A stretch of DNA of 64,000 nucleotides from AC-37 sp036389295 (GCA_036389295.1 DASVQB010000003.1:113531-177530); one strand, 5' to 3'. Positions 51,320 through 59,562 are shown, counted from the first letter of the stretch. Made by a program: numbers and translations. The notes: a model not told the origin generated them from the sequence alone.

Positions 51320-54058
51320 TCAGGCGACAGCCTCGAGCGTCGCCTCGCCGTCCCGCCACCTGAGCCGGCCATGCAACCGGCCGTCCGACCGCTCGATCAC
51401 CAGGTGGTCTGCTCTCTCACTGCCATGAAAGCGATAGTGCAGCAGCTCGACCCCCACCCGCCCGATCCCACTCCGCAGCCGATCGCTGAACACCAGCAAC
51501 TGTGCTTCCCGACGTGGCCCGTACCGCTTCGGAAGCTCGCGCTCCACCGGTGTCTTAGCCATTTGATCGGCCGAGCCGTGGACGGACATCCGCTGAGACC
51601 CGCTAGCAGGCCCCGAGCGCAGGTTCGCCAGGCCGCTATAGATCACCCGTCGCCGGATCAGATAGGCGCTCAACCCGAGCATCACAATGTACGCCACCAA
51701 GGTCAGGACGACCTTGACCAGAAATGGCTGCGAGTCGAGGAGATAGCTGAAGCTGAGAACAGCGACGGACATCGCGAGAAACGTTAGGACGCGAATAACC
51801 CAGTCGGGTGTCCGTGCCGCCGGTGCGCGCGCGAACGACAACGTCTTCAGCATTGGAAAACAGCTCGTGTCGCCGGAGCGGCGCTCCTCCGCGCAGCCCA
51901 AGCTGAGGGCGACACCGTGCAGCTTCCCCGAGTTAATCGCGATGCGATCCCAACGACACTGACGACCAACGCGTTGGGCCCGCGCAGCCCACGCGCTCGG
52001 GGCATTCCGCTCATTCAGCGTCTCGGCGACGACCTGGTACCGCAGAGACGCCTCGGCCAGGATCCTGGGCCAGGTGCGAGGTTCGTCCGACTCGGCCTCG
52101 GCTCGCTCGAGCGCAAGCGCCAAGAACGGAGGATCCGCGCAGCCTTCCACCAGAAGGTCAGGACGTGCGTCCACCAAGTCGACACCAGACGCCTCGGCAA
52201 GTCGAAAACTGGCTGCTGGATCCTCGGAGGCAAACGACGAGAACACGCGCACGAGTCGATCGTGATCGTCTCCCACCAAGCCTCCGAAGAATTCCTCGAG
52301 AGTAGGAGCGCTCGTCCCGGAACCCGTTGCTGCTGTCCAGCGCTCGGCCTCACGGAGCACTACGCTCAGCAAGCTCAATTGACGGAGCCAGCGCTCGTTC
52401 CAGTTCTCCGCGTACTCGCTGGCCAATTGAGCCACCCGTTCGCGAGCGAACGGTTCCCACGACGGATGATCGTATTTCTGCGTTTCGAGAAAGCATCGCG
52501 CCAAGATCTCCGCGTCGTTCAGACCGCGCACGTCGTTCAAGGCACTGTCCAGTCTGCTGCGACCAAGCAGGCCGACGGCAAACGGAACCACCTCCGACAG
52601 GCGAGAGGCGACTTGCCGCGCCGCGCTCGCGCTGAAGCTTCGATGGGCCGATACCAGCTGGTCCCAACCATCTGGACGACCGTCCGTCGCTTCCTGGGCG
52701 GCGAAGAATTCGCAGAAGGTCAGGTGCAGAAAGCGGAGTGATTCGCGTTCACGCTCTTCGGTGAACAGACCGGTGTCAGTCGCGAGCCTACGTAGATACT
52801 CCTCTGCTGTCTCCTCGTCGCTCAGCCCGAGTACGTCGCGGGTCGTTTCGACCGCGGCTCGCCACGGGATGGCGTTCGGTGACTGGTCGCCGTCCAGCAG
52901 GTGGTCGAGGGCCAGTCGGCCGAGAATCGCCTCCCGCTCACGCTTGCGGGCCACACCGGTTGGCCCAGCCCCGACCTGGCGGGCCCGCCGAGAGATCAAG
53001 AGCTCAGCGACAACCTGGGCGTAGAAGCGAGACCGGGTCTCGGGCAGCTCGGCCGTATGTGCAGTGCGTTCGTCGGTTGCGACGTACATCGCCAGTACGA
53101 GCGGGTTCGTGCACATGGCGCGAAGGGTCGGTCGATCGGTCAACTCACCGTAGATCCGGTTGACCTCCCCTTGGCCAGTCTTTCCGGCATCGAATGGCCA
53201 TTGCGTCAAGAACCGGAAGATGTCGTTCGGCGTCAAAGGCCTAATCTGCAGAGTGCGCGGGAAGGATCCTGAGAAATCGCTGGCGACCTGCACGTGGAAC
53301 TGCTCGCGCATCGTCAGAAAGATCCGGCTCCGCTCGCTCATGTTTTCCAGCCTCCGACTCAGCGCACGGATCGCGGCCGCGGTGTTCGGGTAGGCGTTCG
53401 CTGGAACCTCGTCGAGCCCGTCAAGCAGTACCAGCAACCCGCCTCGCGGGTCATTGCTGTAGCTCTCGAACGCACCTTCCATATCGAATGCCGCCGTCCG
53501 CACGACGGTCGACTGCAGGCGCGTGAGAGCCCATTCGGCGAGCTCATCTTGGCCGGTGACGTCATCTGGGGGAACGAAGTCCTTTAACTCGATGCGAATG
53601 GGGAGCCGCGCTGACTTCGGGGAGCTCAACGCCTCCTGGCACGCGTCGCGGAACAGGCGCTTCACGAGCGACGACTTCCCGGAGCCCGGGTCGCCGATGA
53701 TGCGTACTCGAGCGCCGGCTTCGAGCAACGTCTCGTGTGAAAACGTCAAGTCGCCGCCCCGCCCCTCGTCGAGCAGGAGCGGAACGAAGGCCCTATCGGT
53801 CTCGAGCGCCTTATTGAAGGCGGCCGGGAGTTCCAGGTACTTGCTCTCCGCCGCTGCGAGCTGCAGCTCGCAGTAGCGCTTTAGCGAGAAACGGCTTGCG
53901 AACTTTCGCTGCAGGACGCGACCTGCGCTCCAGATGGTCCAATCCAGCAGCTTCCCGTACCAGCGGCGGATGAAGGCACTCCAGCGGCGCACCGTCAGCA
54001 CGACCAAGCCGAGGAGCAGCATGGTAAGCGCGGTCGCTGGATCGAAACTTAGGTTCAC
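51320..54058 (-). CDS. membrane-anchored NACHT-domain NTPase, probable anti-phage protein
   Basis: The 912-residue protein starts at GTG 54058 (GGGGGG six bases upstream) with an N-terminal membrane helix (ATALTMLLLGLVVLTV). Walker A IIGDPGSGKSSL is at residues 120-131, Walker B LLVLLDGLDEVP at 208-219, the NACHT hallmark LDGLDE, followed by the sensor/winged-helix-like region with RIFLTMREQFHV and LTPNDIFRFLTQWPF. A long helical region with FCEFFAAQEATDGR follows. Near residue 810 two more membrane helices (VLTFLAMSVAVLSFSYLLDS, VVLTLVAYIVMLGLSAYL) precede a small C-terminal domain. Bacterial NACHT proteins include anti-phage sensors; C-terminal sensing is inferred. Confidence 0.8.
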   Translation of the reverse strand: MNLSFDPATALTMLLLGLVVLTVRRWSAFIRRWYGKLLDWTIWSAGRVLQRKFASRFSLKRYCELQLAAAESKYLELPAAFNKALETDRAFVPLLLDEGRGGDLTFSHETLLEAGARVRIIGDPGSGKSSLVKRLFRDACQEALSSPKSARLPIRIELKDFVPPDDVTGQDELAEWALTRLQSTVVRTAAFDMEGAFESYSNDPRGGLLVLLDGLDEVPANAYPNTAAAIRALSRRLENMSERSRIFLTMREQFHVQVASDFSGSFPRTLQIRPLTPNDIFRFLTQWPFDAGKTGQGEVNRIYGELTDRPTLRAMCTNPLVLAMYVATDERTAHTAELPETRSRFYAQVVAELLISRRARQVGAGPTGVARKREREAILGRLALDHLLDGDQSPNAIPWRAAVETTRDVLGLSDEETAEEYLRRLATDTGLFTEERERESLRFLHLTFCEFFAAQEATDGRPDGWDQLVSAHRSFSASAARQVASRLSEVVPFAVGLLGRSRLDSALNDVRGLNDAEILARCFLETQKYDHPSWEPFARERVAQLASEYAENWNERWLRQLSLLSVVLREAERWTAATGSGTSAPTLEEFFGGLVGDDHDRLVRVFSSFASEDPAASFRLAEASGVDLVDARPDLLVEGCADPPFLALALERAEAESDEPRTWPRILAEASLRYQVVAETLNERNAPSAWAARAQRVGRQCRWDRIAINSGKLHGVALSLGCAEERRSGDTSCFPMLKTLSFARAPAARTPDWVIRVLTFLAMSVAVLSFSYLLDSQPFLVKVVLTLVAYIVMLGLSAYLIRRRVIYSGLANLRSGPASGSQRMSVHGSADQMAKTPVERELPKRYGPRREAQLLVFSDRLRSGIGRVGVELLHYRFHGSERADHLVIERSDGRLHGRLRWRDGEATLEAVA

Positions 54059-54120
54059 GCGGTGCCCCCCGGAAAGCACCTTAAGGACGTCGCTCTTCAC
54101 GGTCAAGAAATCCGAAGGGG

Positions 54121-54163
54121 TGGGCGGTACTGGACTCGGACCAGTGACCCCCTGCTTGTAAGG
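54121..54163 (-). repeat. 3' fragment of tRNA-Val(TAC)
   Basis: Read on the minus strand: TTACAAGCAGGGGGTC, T-arm CACTGGTCCGAGTCCAGT, acceptor ACCGCCC and discriminator A. It is the 3' half of a tRNA-Val, and includes the right copy (54149-54163) of the 15-bp repeat. Directly downstream in the plus direction come CACGC/GGACACG short repeats (54180-54225) like those after the tRNA-Thr fragment at 50416-50470. Confidence 0.65.
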
Positions 54164-54349
54164 GAGGTCAGGCGGTGGACGAGCGTGCAACCGACGACAC
54201 GCGAGGACACGCGAGGACACGAAACTACTGCGACGCGCGCGGAAATCAGCTGAGCCTGTGGACCGGCGAGGAGCAGCGGGCCTGAGCTGATGTACCCGTT
54301 TCGTACCTCGGTCCGGACCCCGGCTATCCCGGCTCCGGTTGGCGCGGAG

Positions 54350-54832
54350 TCAGTCCTGGCACGGCGGGCCGCCCTCGTAGATGCACGTCCCGTGGCTTCC
54401 CGGTTTCTGTTCGTAGATGGGGGCTGCGGGTTGCGGGTCCGCGAGGAAGGTCCAGCGGTAGATAAGCGTCCCGCGATCGTGCTCGATGCGGATCGTGACT
54501 GGTGCACCGACGTACCGCATCACGCACAGGAACACGTCGACGCGCCTGGCCGCGACGCCCTGGAATGCGCAGCGGCCGGACAGCGCCCCCGCCGACGGAT
54601 CCTCGTCGATCAGGAAGTGCGCGACGTGCTCGGCCCGCGATCGCGGATCGTCGGGCATGCACGATTGCGGTGGCGGATCGGCGGGTGCGCCTCGCCGCAC
54701 GGCCTCGCAGTCCCCGTCGACCTCTACTTCGGTTACGCCACATGAGTCGTCGGCGGTCCCCGAGCCAGTTGCGTATCCCGCCGCGGCGGCGAGGAGAACG
54801 GCGAGTGCGATCAGGATCGCATGGCGGAACAA
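54350..54832 (-). CDS. small membrane-anchored or secreted protein of the island operon
   Basis: The 160-residue protein starts with TTG at 54832. Residues 5-22 are hydrophobic (AILIALAVLLAAAAGYATG), a signal or anchor. The rest is polar with seven cysteines (DDSCGV, GDCEAV, QSCMPDD, GRCAFQG, FLCVMR, GTCIYE, PPCQD), suggesting disulphides outside the cell. It overlaps the small Cys-motif gene by 22 bases, so it may be the last gene of the operon. I do not recognise it. Confidence 0.5.
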   Translation of the reverse strand: MFRHAILIALAVLLAAAAGYATGSGTADDSCGVTEVEVDGDCEAVRRGAPADPPPQSCMPDDPRSRAEHVAHFLIDEDPSAGALSGRCAFQGVAARRVDVFLCVMRYVGAPVTIRIEHDRGTLIYRWTFLADPQPAAPIYEQKPGSHGTCIYEGGPPCQD

Positions 54833-55083
54833 GTCGCTAGTCCGCCCGTGAAAGCTGCTGCCGTGTTCGCATTGGCCCCCTCCCACAGCCGGGCGGCGGG
54901 CTCTTCGACGAGTGTCTCGCCAGACGAGTTCGCCTCGAGCCTGTTGCGCTCGACGCACGATGCGATGTTGCAGGGCTCCTGGCAGACGAGGCACACGACC
55001 GCGGACCGCGACCGAGCCTTGTCGCCGAACCGACCTATTCCTATACGGGCGTGTGTGTTCCTCAGCTCACCGCGGGCGGTCAT
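54811..55083 (-). CDS. 90-residue Cys-motif protein
   Basis: ATG at 55083 overlaps the stop of the DUF7002-like gene (ATGA), supporting coupled translation. The sequence contains CLVCQEPCNIASC near residue 31, a C-x2-C-x3-C-x4-C cluster that could bind zinc. The rest is unremarkable (VERNRLEANSSGETLVEEPAARLWEGANANTAAAFTG). No hydrophobic segment. Function unknown; it may be a zinc-binding accessory. Not certain to be translated. Confidence 0.45.
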   Translation of the reverse strand: MTARGELRNTHARIGIGRFGDKARSRSAVVCLVCQEPCNIASCVERNRLEANSSGETLVEEPAARLWEGANANTAAAFTGGLATCSAMRS

Positions 55084-55736
55084 CGCGTCTCGACCTCGAC
55101 GACAACGTCGCGGATATCCGGGACGGAGTAAGCGACGGTGAGCTCGACCACGGGCTCGCCAGGACTGATCCTGCGTCGCTGCGCCCAGGGGTACTGGTCG
55201 ATCGGGCGGAAGGTTCCCGCCCCGCGCGGGTAGTCGGCACTGGGGTGCACAGCACCGGTGTTGAGGTGTGCGAGCTCCACGCGGTCGCCATGACGCTCAA
55301 GGAGGGTGGTGGTGTCGATCGTGAGGATGTCGTGCTGGCGACGGCGGTATGGGCCCGCATTACGGAGGCGATCGAGGCGCTGCTCGGTGAGCCAAAAGAA
55401 CACCCGGCCGTTGAGGGTCCTGTACCACTCCTCGAGCGTCATCCCCTCCAGCGTGCGCGCCAACACGGTCTCGTTGATTGGCTTGTTGTCTCGGATGTAC
55501 GCCGTGCCGTGGATCGGATGCTCGATGCGGATCGTCTCCGGGCGACGGCGAGCCTCGATTTCGCCGCGCCGCGGGCCCGTGACCTCGAACAGGTCGAGCA
55601 GCGCGGTCGTCGACAGGAGTCCGTGCTCCTGGATTGAGGGCCAGGAGCCAGCTTCCGCCATGTGGAACAGGCGCGGGTAGCGCTCCGCCAGAAGCTCCAG
55701 CGTGAGGTCCTCCTTGCGTGAGCGTGACCTCACCAT
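55080..55736 (-). CDS. DUF7002-like protein, possible ADP-ribosyltransferase-type effector
   Basis: The 218-residue protein starts at ATG 55736, overlapping the stop of the kinase-PurZ-like gene by seven bases. Key blocks: YPRLFHMAEAGSWPSIQEHGLLSTTALLDLF near residue 20, HPIHGTAYIRDNKPINETVLARTLEGMTLEEWYRTLNGRVFFWLTEQRLDRL near 73-125, HDILTIDTTTLLERH, and ADYPRGAGTFRPIDQYPW. From memory it matches DUF7002. The H-x-x...GLLST opening recalls the first motif of ADP-ribosyltransferase folds such as DarT, which, with a macrodomain in the same operon, makes that activity a testable idea. This is inference. Confidence 0.55.
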   Translation of the reverse strand: MVRSRSRKEDLTLELLAERYPRLFHMAEAGSWPSIQEHGLLSTTALLDLFEVTGPRRGEIEARRRPETIRIEHPIHGTAYIRDNKPINETVLARTLEGMTLEEWYRTLNGRVFFWLTEQRLDRLRNAGPYRRRQHDILTIDTTTLLERHGDRVELAHLNTGAVHPSADYPRGAGTFRPIDQYPWAQRRRISPGEPVVELTVAYSVPDIRDVVVEVETR

Positions 55737-57346
55737 TCGCGCCTGTCGATGAGCGGACGCTGCGCGTACTGCTCGAAGCCCACCGAGATCAACGACACGC
55801 GGGCGCCGGTGACCCGCTCGAGCTCGTCGATGAACCGAAGCGTCTCCTTGGTGAGCTGCTCGAATCGCCAAGCCTGCCGGTTTTCGGCAGCGAGGTAGTC
55901 CGCGAACGTGAGGGCGATATCGGTCGGGGCGTTCAGGAGTGCGGCCTTGCGGACAAGATCCCACTCGAACTCGCCGACTCGCCGGAGCGTCTTCGTCTTC
56001 GACGTCAGCTCCTTCTCGCTCAGAGTGCCGGCGGGGAGCTCCGCACGGGACTCGATCTCCTCCCACGTCAGCTCCGACGTAATGTGGCCGGAGGGCCCGG
56101 CCACACGAATCGGGTAGGAGCGCACGACGAGAACCGTCCGTCGGACCCGACTAGGGGGTATCCCGGCTTCCGCGAGGCAGCCGGCGACGTTCGTGTCGCG
56201 CGAGGTCACGTGCGGGTAATAGCCGTGGTACAGCGAGAGTCCGGAGCCCTGCGTGCCCTCCACCATGATGCGCCATCGCGAGGCGTACGCCTGCTCCAGG
56301 AGCTGCGAGGCCGGGCGCACGTAGGGCTCGAGTTCCTTCACGTCGCGAGCGAGGCGAACGTCAGAGGCTCGGAGGACGCGCCTCGCCGTGGCCTCGCCCG
56401 CGCCGGACGCCGTCGAGCCGATCCGCTTCCGCAGCTCGGCCTCGCGCTCCTTGTCGGCCGCCTCGATAATCATCACCTGCGGGTCGATCGACAGCCGATT
56501 GGCGTCAACGTCGGACTGTGCGATCTCCTGAAAGAGCAGCTCCACGTCGACGACCGCACCGGGCCCGAGGAGGAGCTTGGCCTCACCATGCTGCGTCCCG
56601 GACGGCAGGAGAAAGTGTGTGAACACGCCAGATGGCAGCGGGACCTTGTGCGCGGCGTTCGGCCCGCCGACTCGGATCAAGAGGTCGTACTCTGGGGCGA
56701 GGTGGTACGCGATGTTTCCCTTGCCCTCAGATCCGTACTGCCCACCGACGATGACGTCGACGTTCGGCTCGTTCGTCCGCTCGAGGAGCCCGAGCTGCGC
56801 GGCGACACGGGTGACGACGTCCTCCTCGACGTCGTGGTCGGTGTCGATCACTATGTCCGCGACACGTCGTAGGTCGTCGACGCCCTTCTCTGTCGGGTCC
56901 GCCATCACTTCGTCGTAGCTCAGTGCCTCCTTGAAGTCCTCACGCGACTGGCGGGCGGCGTAGCGCTCGGCGCAGGTCAACCGGGATGCGGTGACGTGCA
57001 CGTGCCTCACGTCACGACCAAATGCTGTCCGAAGGGCCTCGAGCTGACCGAGAACGCGGGCCGAGTCAACGATCACCAGGTCCTGACCGCTCCCTCTCTG
57101 GCGCCAGATCTCGCGGCCAAGCTGCTCGGCGACCCATGCGCCCCCGGTTTCCTCGTCCCACTTCGTGCCCACCTGCTGTAGGGCGCTGCGCGTAGCAGGC
57201 TGGCCGATCGGCAGCCGCTTCATCAGGACTTCGCGTGTTGACAGCCGACGACCGTTGAACCGAGCCTCGAGACGGCGCGCGAGCGCGCTTTTCCCACCCG
57301 CGACGGGTCCGGAGACCACAACCACCATCCGCTCCCCGGTCGACAT
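55730..57346 (-). CDS. P-loop kinase fused to a PurA/PurZ-like adenylosuccinate synthetase
   Basis: The 538-residue protein has two domains. Residues 7-185: a nucleotide-kinase-type P-loop domain (VVVVSGPVAGGKSALARRLE, with VIVDSARVLGQ as Walker B and RYAARQ lid-like). Residues 196-535: PurA fold with VIVGGQYGSEGKGNIAYHLAPEY, IRVGGPNAAHK, IMVEGTQGSGLSLYHGYYPHVTSRDTN and RVGEFEWDL. In E. coli PurA the motif is GDEGKG with catalytic Asp13; here it is GSEGKG (Ser206). The first His of GGHNAGH is Pro, but His233 (His41 equivalent) is kept. Ser at this position is, as I recall, a PurZ feature. Overlaps the next gene by seven bases. Confidence 0.75.
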   Translation of the reverse strand: MSTGERMVVVVSGPVAGGKSALARRLEARFNGRRLSTREVLMKRLPIGQPATRSALQQVGTKWDEETGGAWVAEQLGREIWRQRGSGQDLVIVDSARVLGQLEALRTAFGRDVRHVHVTASRLTCAERYAARQSREDFKEALSYDEVMADPTEKGVDDLRRVADIVIDTDHDVEEDVVTRVAAQLGLLERTNEPNVDVIVGGQYGSEGKGNIAYHLAPEYDLLIRVGGPNAAHKVPLPSGVFTHFLLPSGTQHGEAKLLLGPGAVVDVELLFQEIAQSDVDANRLSIDPQVMIIEAADKEREAELRKRIGSTASGAGEATARRVLRASDVRLARDVKELEPYVRPASQLLEQAYASRWRIMVEGTQGSGLSLYHGYYPHVTSRDTNVAGCLAEAGIPPSRVRRTVLVVRSYPIRVAGPSGHITSELTWEEIESRAELPAGTLSEKELTSKTKTLRRVGEFEWDLVRKAALLNAPTDIALTFADYLAAENRQAWRFEQLTKETLRFIDELERVTGARVSLISVGFEQYAQRPLIDRREW

Positions 57347-57394
57347 CGTGGAGCTAGCGGGCTTGCGGAACGATGTACGGCTGACCGGTCATGG

Positions 57395-58780
57395 TCAGAC
57401 GATTCCGGCGAGGGGCGGCTGCTTGACCGGCGGGGTCTCGTCCGGCATCGGCTGGTGGGGCAGGACGTACACCGTCGCCGCGATGCCGCGGTCGACCAGC
57501 TCGTCGAGGATCAGGTCCCTGACAGGCGGCCACGACATGCCTGCCTGACCAGTTCCGATGGGTGGCATGTGGACCGACGCCTTGCGCTCGAGCGCGAGCC
57601 CCGCGAGCGCCTCGAGGCAGTCGCGTAGCGCCTTCAGGCGAAGCCGTGGTGCGGGCGTGGGGTTGTCGCCGTAGCCTGCCTGCGCCACAAGGCTGGCAAC
57701 CCACACGTCTGGCTCGGCGTCTGCAAGGTGAACCGCGCCGAGCCGGCGGTTGCCGCTCGAGGACGCCCAGGTCGTGTAGTTCGTGTAGGCGGACGGGAAT
57801 CTTTCGCGAAGCGCCATCGCGAAGCCGTGGCCGCCCCAGCGCTGCGCGGCGTTGTTCACGACGTGGGCGATGATCGTTGGGCCGTCGATCTGCGGGTCGG
57901 TCGCATCACCACGGAGGTATCGAATCCCGGACGCGCGGCGCTCGCGTGCCGTCTCGGGCTGAATCAGACCGACCACGCGCGGATAACGGTCGCCGGGATA
58001 CGTGGGGATGCCGACCGCCTGGATTATCAGTGGCTCGTCGACACCAGGCCACGACTCGACGCCATCGGTCGAGAAGCCCACCGCCGTGCATCGCGCGAGG
58101 ACGGTCTCCTGACCGAGGGCAGCACCAGGCCGGAGGCCGCTCTGCCACGCGTGGGAGTCGACGACGTAGTCGAGCCGGTACCCGTCGTCGTACCGCCGAG
58201 CGGCGAACATGCTGGCCGTATGGGACGTCAATCTCACGAGCCGCCGCAGCAGAGCTTCGGTGGAGACGCCAAACGTGGCCCGCAGGTCGAGGAGGTGCGG
58301 CAACGAGAGGTCTTCGCTCTCCGAGCCGGGCAGGGAACCGATCGGCATAAGGAGCTCCGCGGCCGCGACGTTGCAGAGGACCTCGAGCTGCCAAGCATCC
58401 TTGCGTCGGTCAGCGCCGTGACCCTGGTTGCGGTAGCGAACCTGATCCGCATGGTCCGGGAACAGGAGATGTCCAAGCTCGTGAGCAACCGAGAACCTCA
58501 CGCGGGCGGGGCGACGCTGGGGGTTGAACTCGATGCGAGGCTGCCCCTCTGCGGGGGAGACGAGCCTCGCGTCCTCGATGTCTTCGCGCGGGACGGTCTC
58601 GACCCCGGTGAGGTCGGCGAGCTCGAACGGGTCGAAGGGCGGGCCGCTCCATCCGTTCTCGAGGCCGTCAAGCGCAAGGGCCTGCGCCCTGGCGGTGATG
58701 ACCGCGTACGGGTCCTTACCTGGGGCGTCGGCGAGCAGCGCTCGCACCGAGGGGTGCGTCCACCGGATGCTCGGGCTCAC
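57395..58780 (-). CDS. ImmA/IrrE metallopeptidase fused to a macrodomain
   Basis: The 461-residue protein starts with GTG at 58780. Residues 85-200 hold the zinc motif FSVAHELGHLLF (HExxH at 100-104) with the third ligand Glu in AAAELLMP (142), as in ImmA/IrrE peptidases that cleave repressors. Residues 288-455 are a macrodomain: YLRGDATDP, IIAHVVNNAAQRWGGHGFAMALRERFP, and the C-terminal loop HMPPIGTGQAGMSWPPVRDL, of the type that binds or hydrolyses ADP-ribose. The two are separated by an extra beta-rich segment (205-280). First gene of the minus-strand operon. Role in a conflict system is inferred from the combination. Confidence 0.8.
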   Translation of the reverse strand: MSPSIRWTHPSVRALLADAPGKDPYAVITARAQALALDGLENGWSGPPFDPFELADLTGVETVPREDIEDARLVSPAEGQPRIEFNPQRRPARVRFSVAHELGHLLFPDHADQVRYRNQGHGADRRKDAWQLEVLCNVAAAELLMPIGSLPGSESEDLSLPHLLDLRATFGVSTEALLRRLVRLTSHTASMFAARRYDDGYRLDYVVDSHAWQSGLRPGAALGQETVLARCTAVGFSTDGVESWPGVDEPLIIQAVGIPTYPGDRYPRVVGLIQPETARERRASGIRYLRGDATDPQIDGPTIIAHVVNNAAQRWGGHGFAMALRERFPSAYTNYTTWASSSGNRRLGAVHLADAEPDVWVASLVAQAGYGDNPTPAPRLRLKALRDCLEALAGLALERKASVHMPPIGTGQAGMSWPPVRDLILDELVDRGIAATVYVLPHQPMPDETPPVKQPPLAGIV

Positions 58781-59271
58781 GTCGCGCTGCGGTCCGTGTC
58801 CTGCGCCACACCGTCTAGCTTGACAGGCGAATCGGCCGAGTCGCCGAGACCTTCGCCCCCTCGTCGCAAAGAGCAGAGTTATCGGCTTCTAGCGGCGCCG
58901 CAGTCGACCGCCGAGCGCAGCTCAGGTGACGTCCGCTGGGCGTCCCCTTCGGCACGCGCGGCGTCATTCCGGCCTGGTCGGGTCCACCGTGAGCGTGCCG
59001 CCCTTGCGCGCGCAGCTTGAATGCGCCCAGCGCGAGCCGAACCGCGCTGCCAGCGCCAGGTCGCGTCCGACGCTTCCACTGCTGCCCGTACGGGCTGCGT
59101 TGATTGCGTTGCGGATCGGCTCCGTCTGGGCGCCGACAGCGCAACCGCAGAATCGCGTCACACATTTGCACTAAGTGCAGGAACGCCGCCCGGCACCGTG
59201 GTGCAAGTCTGTGAGCTCGGTCGACCGGTCGCGGGCTACGGCGCGATTCGAGCTTGCGTGGCGGCGTGTGA
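58781..59271. other. promoter region and unassigned DNA at the right side of the island
   Basis: No convincing gene. Short frames exist on both strands (for example one of 65 codons on the minus strand ending at 58964), but none has a recognisable motif. It probably holds the promoter of the ImmA-macro operon and decayed integrase or recombination-directionality sequence. Confidence 0.5.
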
Positions 59272-59489
59272 TGCCAGGGGCGGATCGCGAACGAGGGCCG
59301 GAGTGTGGTCGATGTCGCGCGTCAGGCCGGCCACTCGCCCACGATGCCCTTCGACACCTACGGCCACGTCTTCGACGAGCTCGCCGAGCAGCCGCGCATT
59401 TCCGCGGAAACGCTGATCCGGCGGGCCAGAGGCGGCGAGGACGTACCCGTTTCGTACCCGCGTGAGCCCGACGAGCGCGCAGAACCTAG
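59272..59489 (+). pseudogene. C-terminal remnant of a tyrosine (phage-type) integrase
   Basis: The frame is open from just after the TGA at 59269-59271. It reads RSVVDVARQAGHSPTMPFDTYGHVFDELAEQPRISAETLIRRARG, which includes the GHSPT...DTYGHV block of tyrosine recombinases: His box region and the catalytic Tyr. All upstream catalytic parts (first Arg, Lys, HxxR) are absent, and an in-frame stop lies upstream, so the gene is dead. It abuts the right attachment repeat, the usual place for an island integrase. Confidence 0.75.

Positions 59490-59562
<73 letters not shown>

Noticed and set aside
54811..55141. Plus-strand open frames over the small Cys-motif gene
   Set aside because: No start context and no motif; the minus frame is coupled by ATGA to the gene before it.
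57728..59020. 430-codon plus-strand frame opposite the ImmA-macro gene
   Set aside because: No motif; the minus strand encodes HExxH and macrodomain signatures.
58815..59171. 118-codon minus-strand frame upstream of ImmA-macro
   Set aside because: Arg/Ser-rich without motifs and with no ribosome site; too weak to call a gene.
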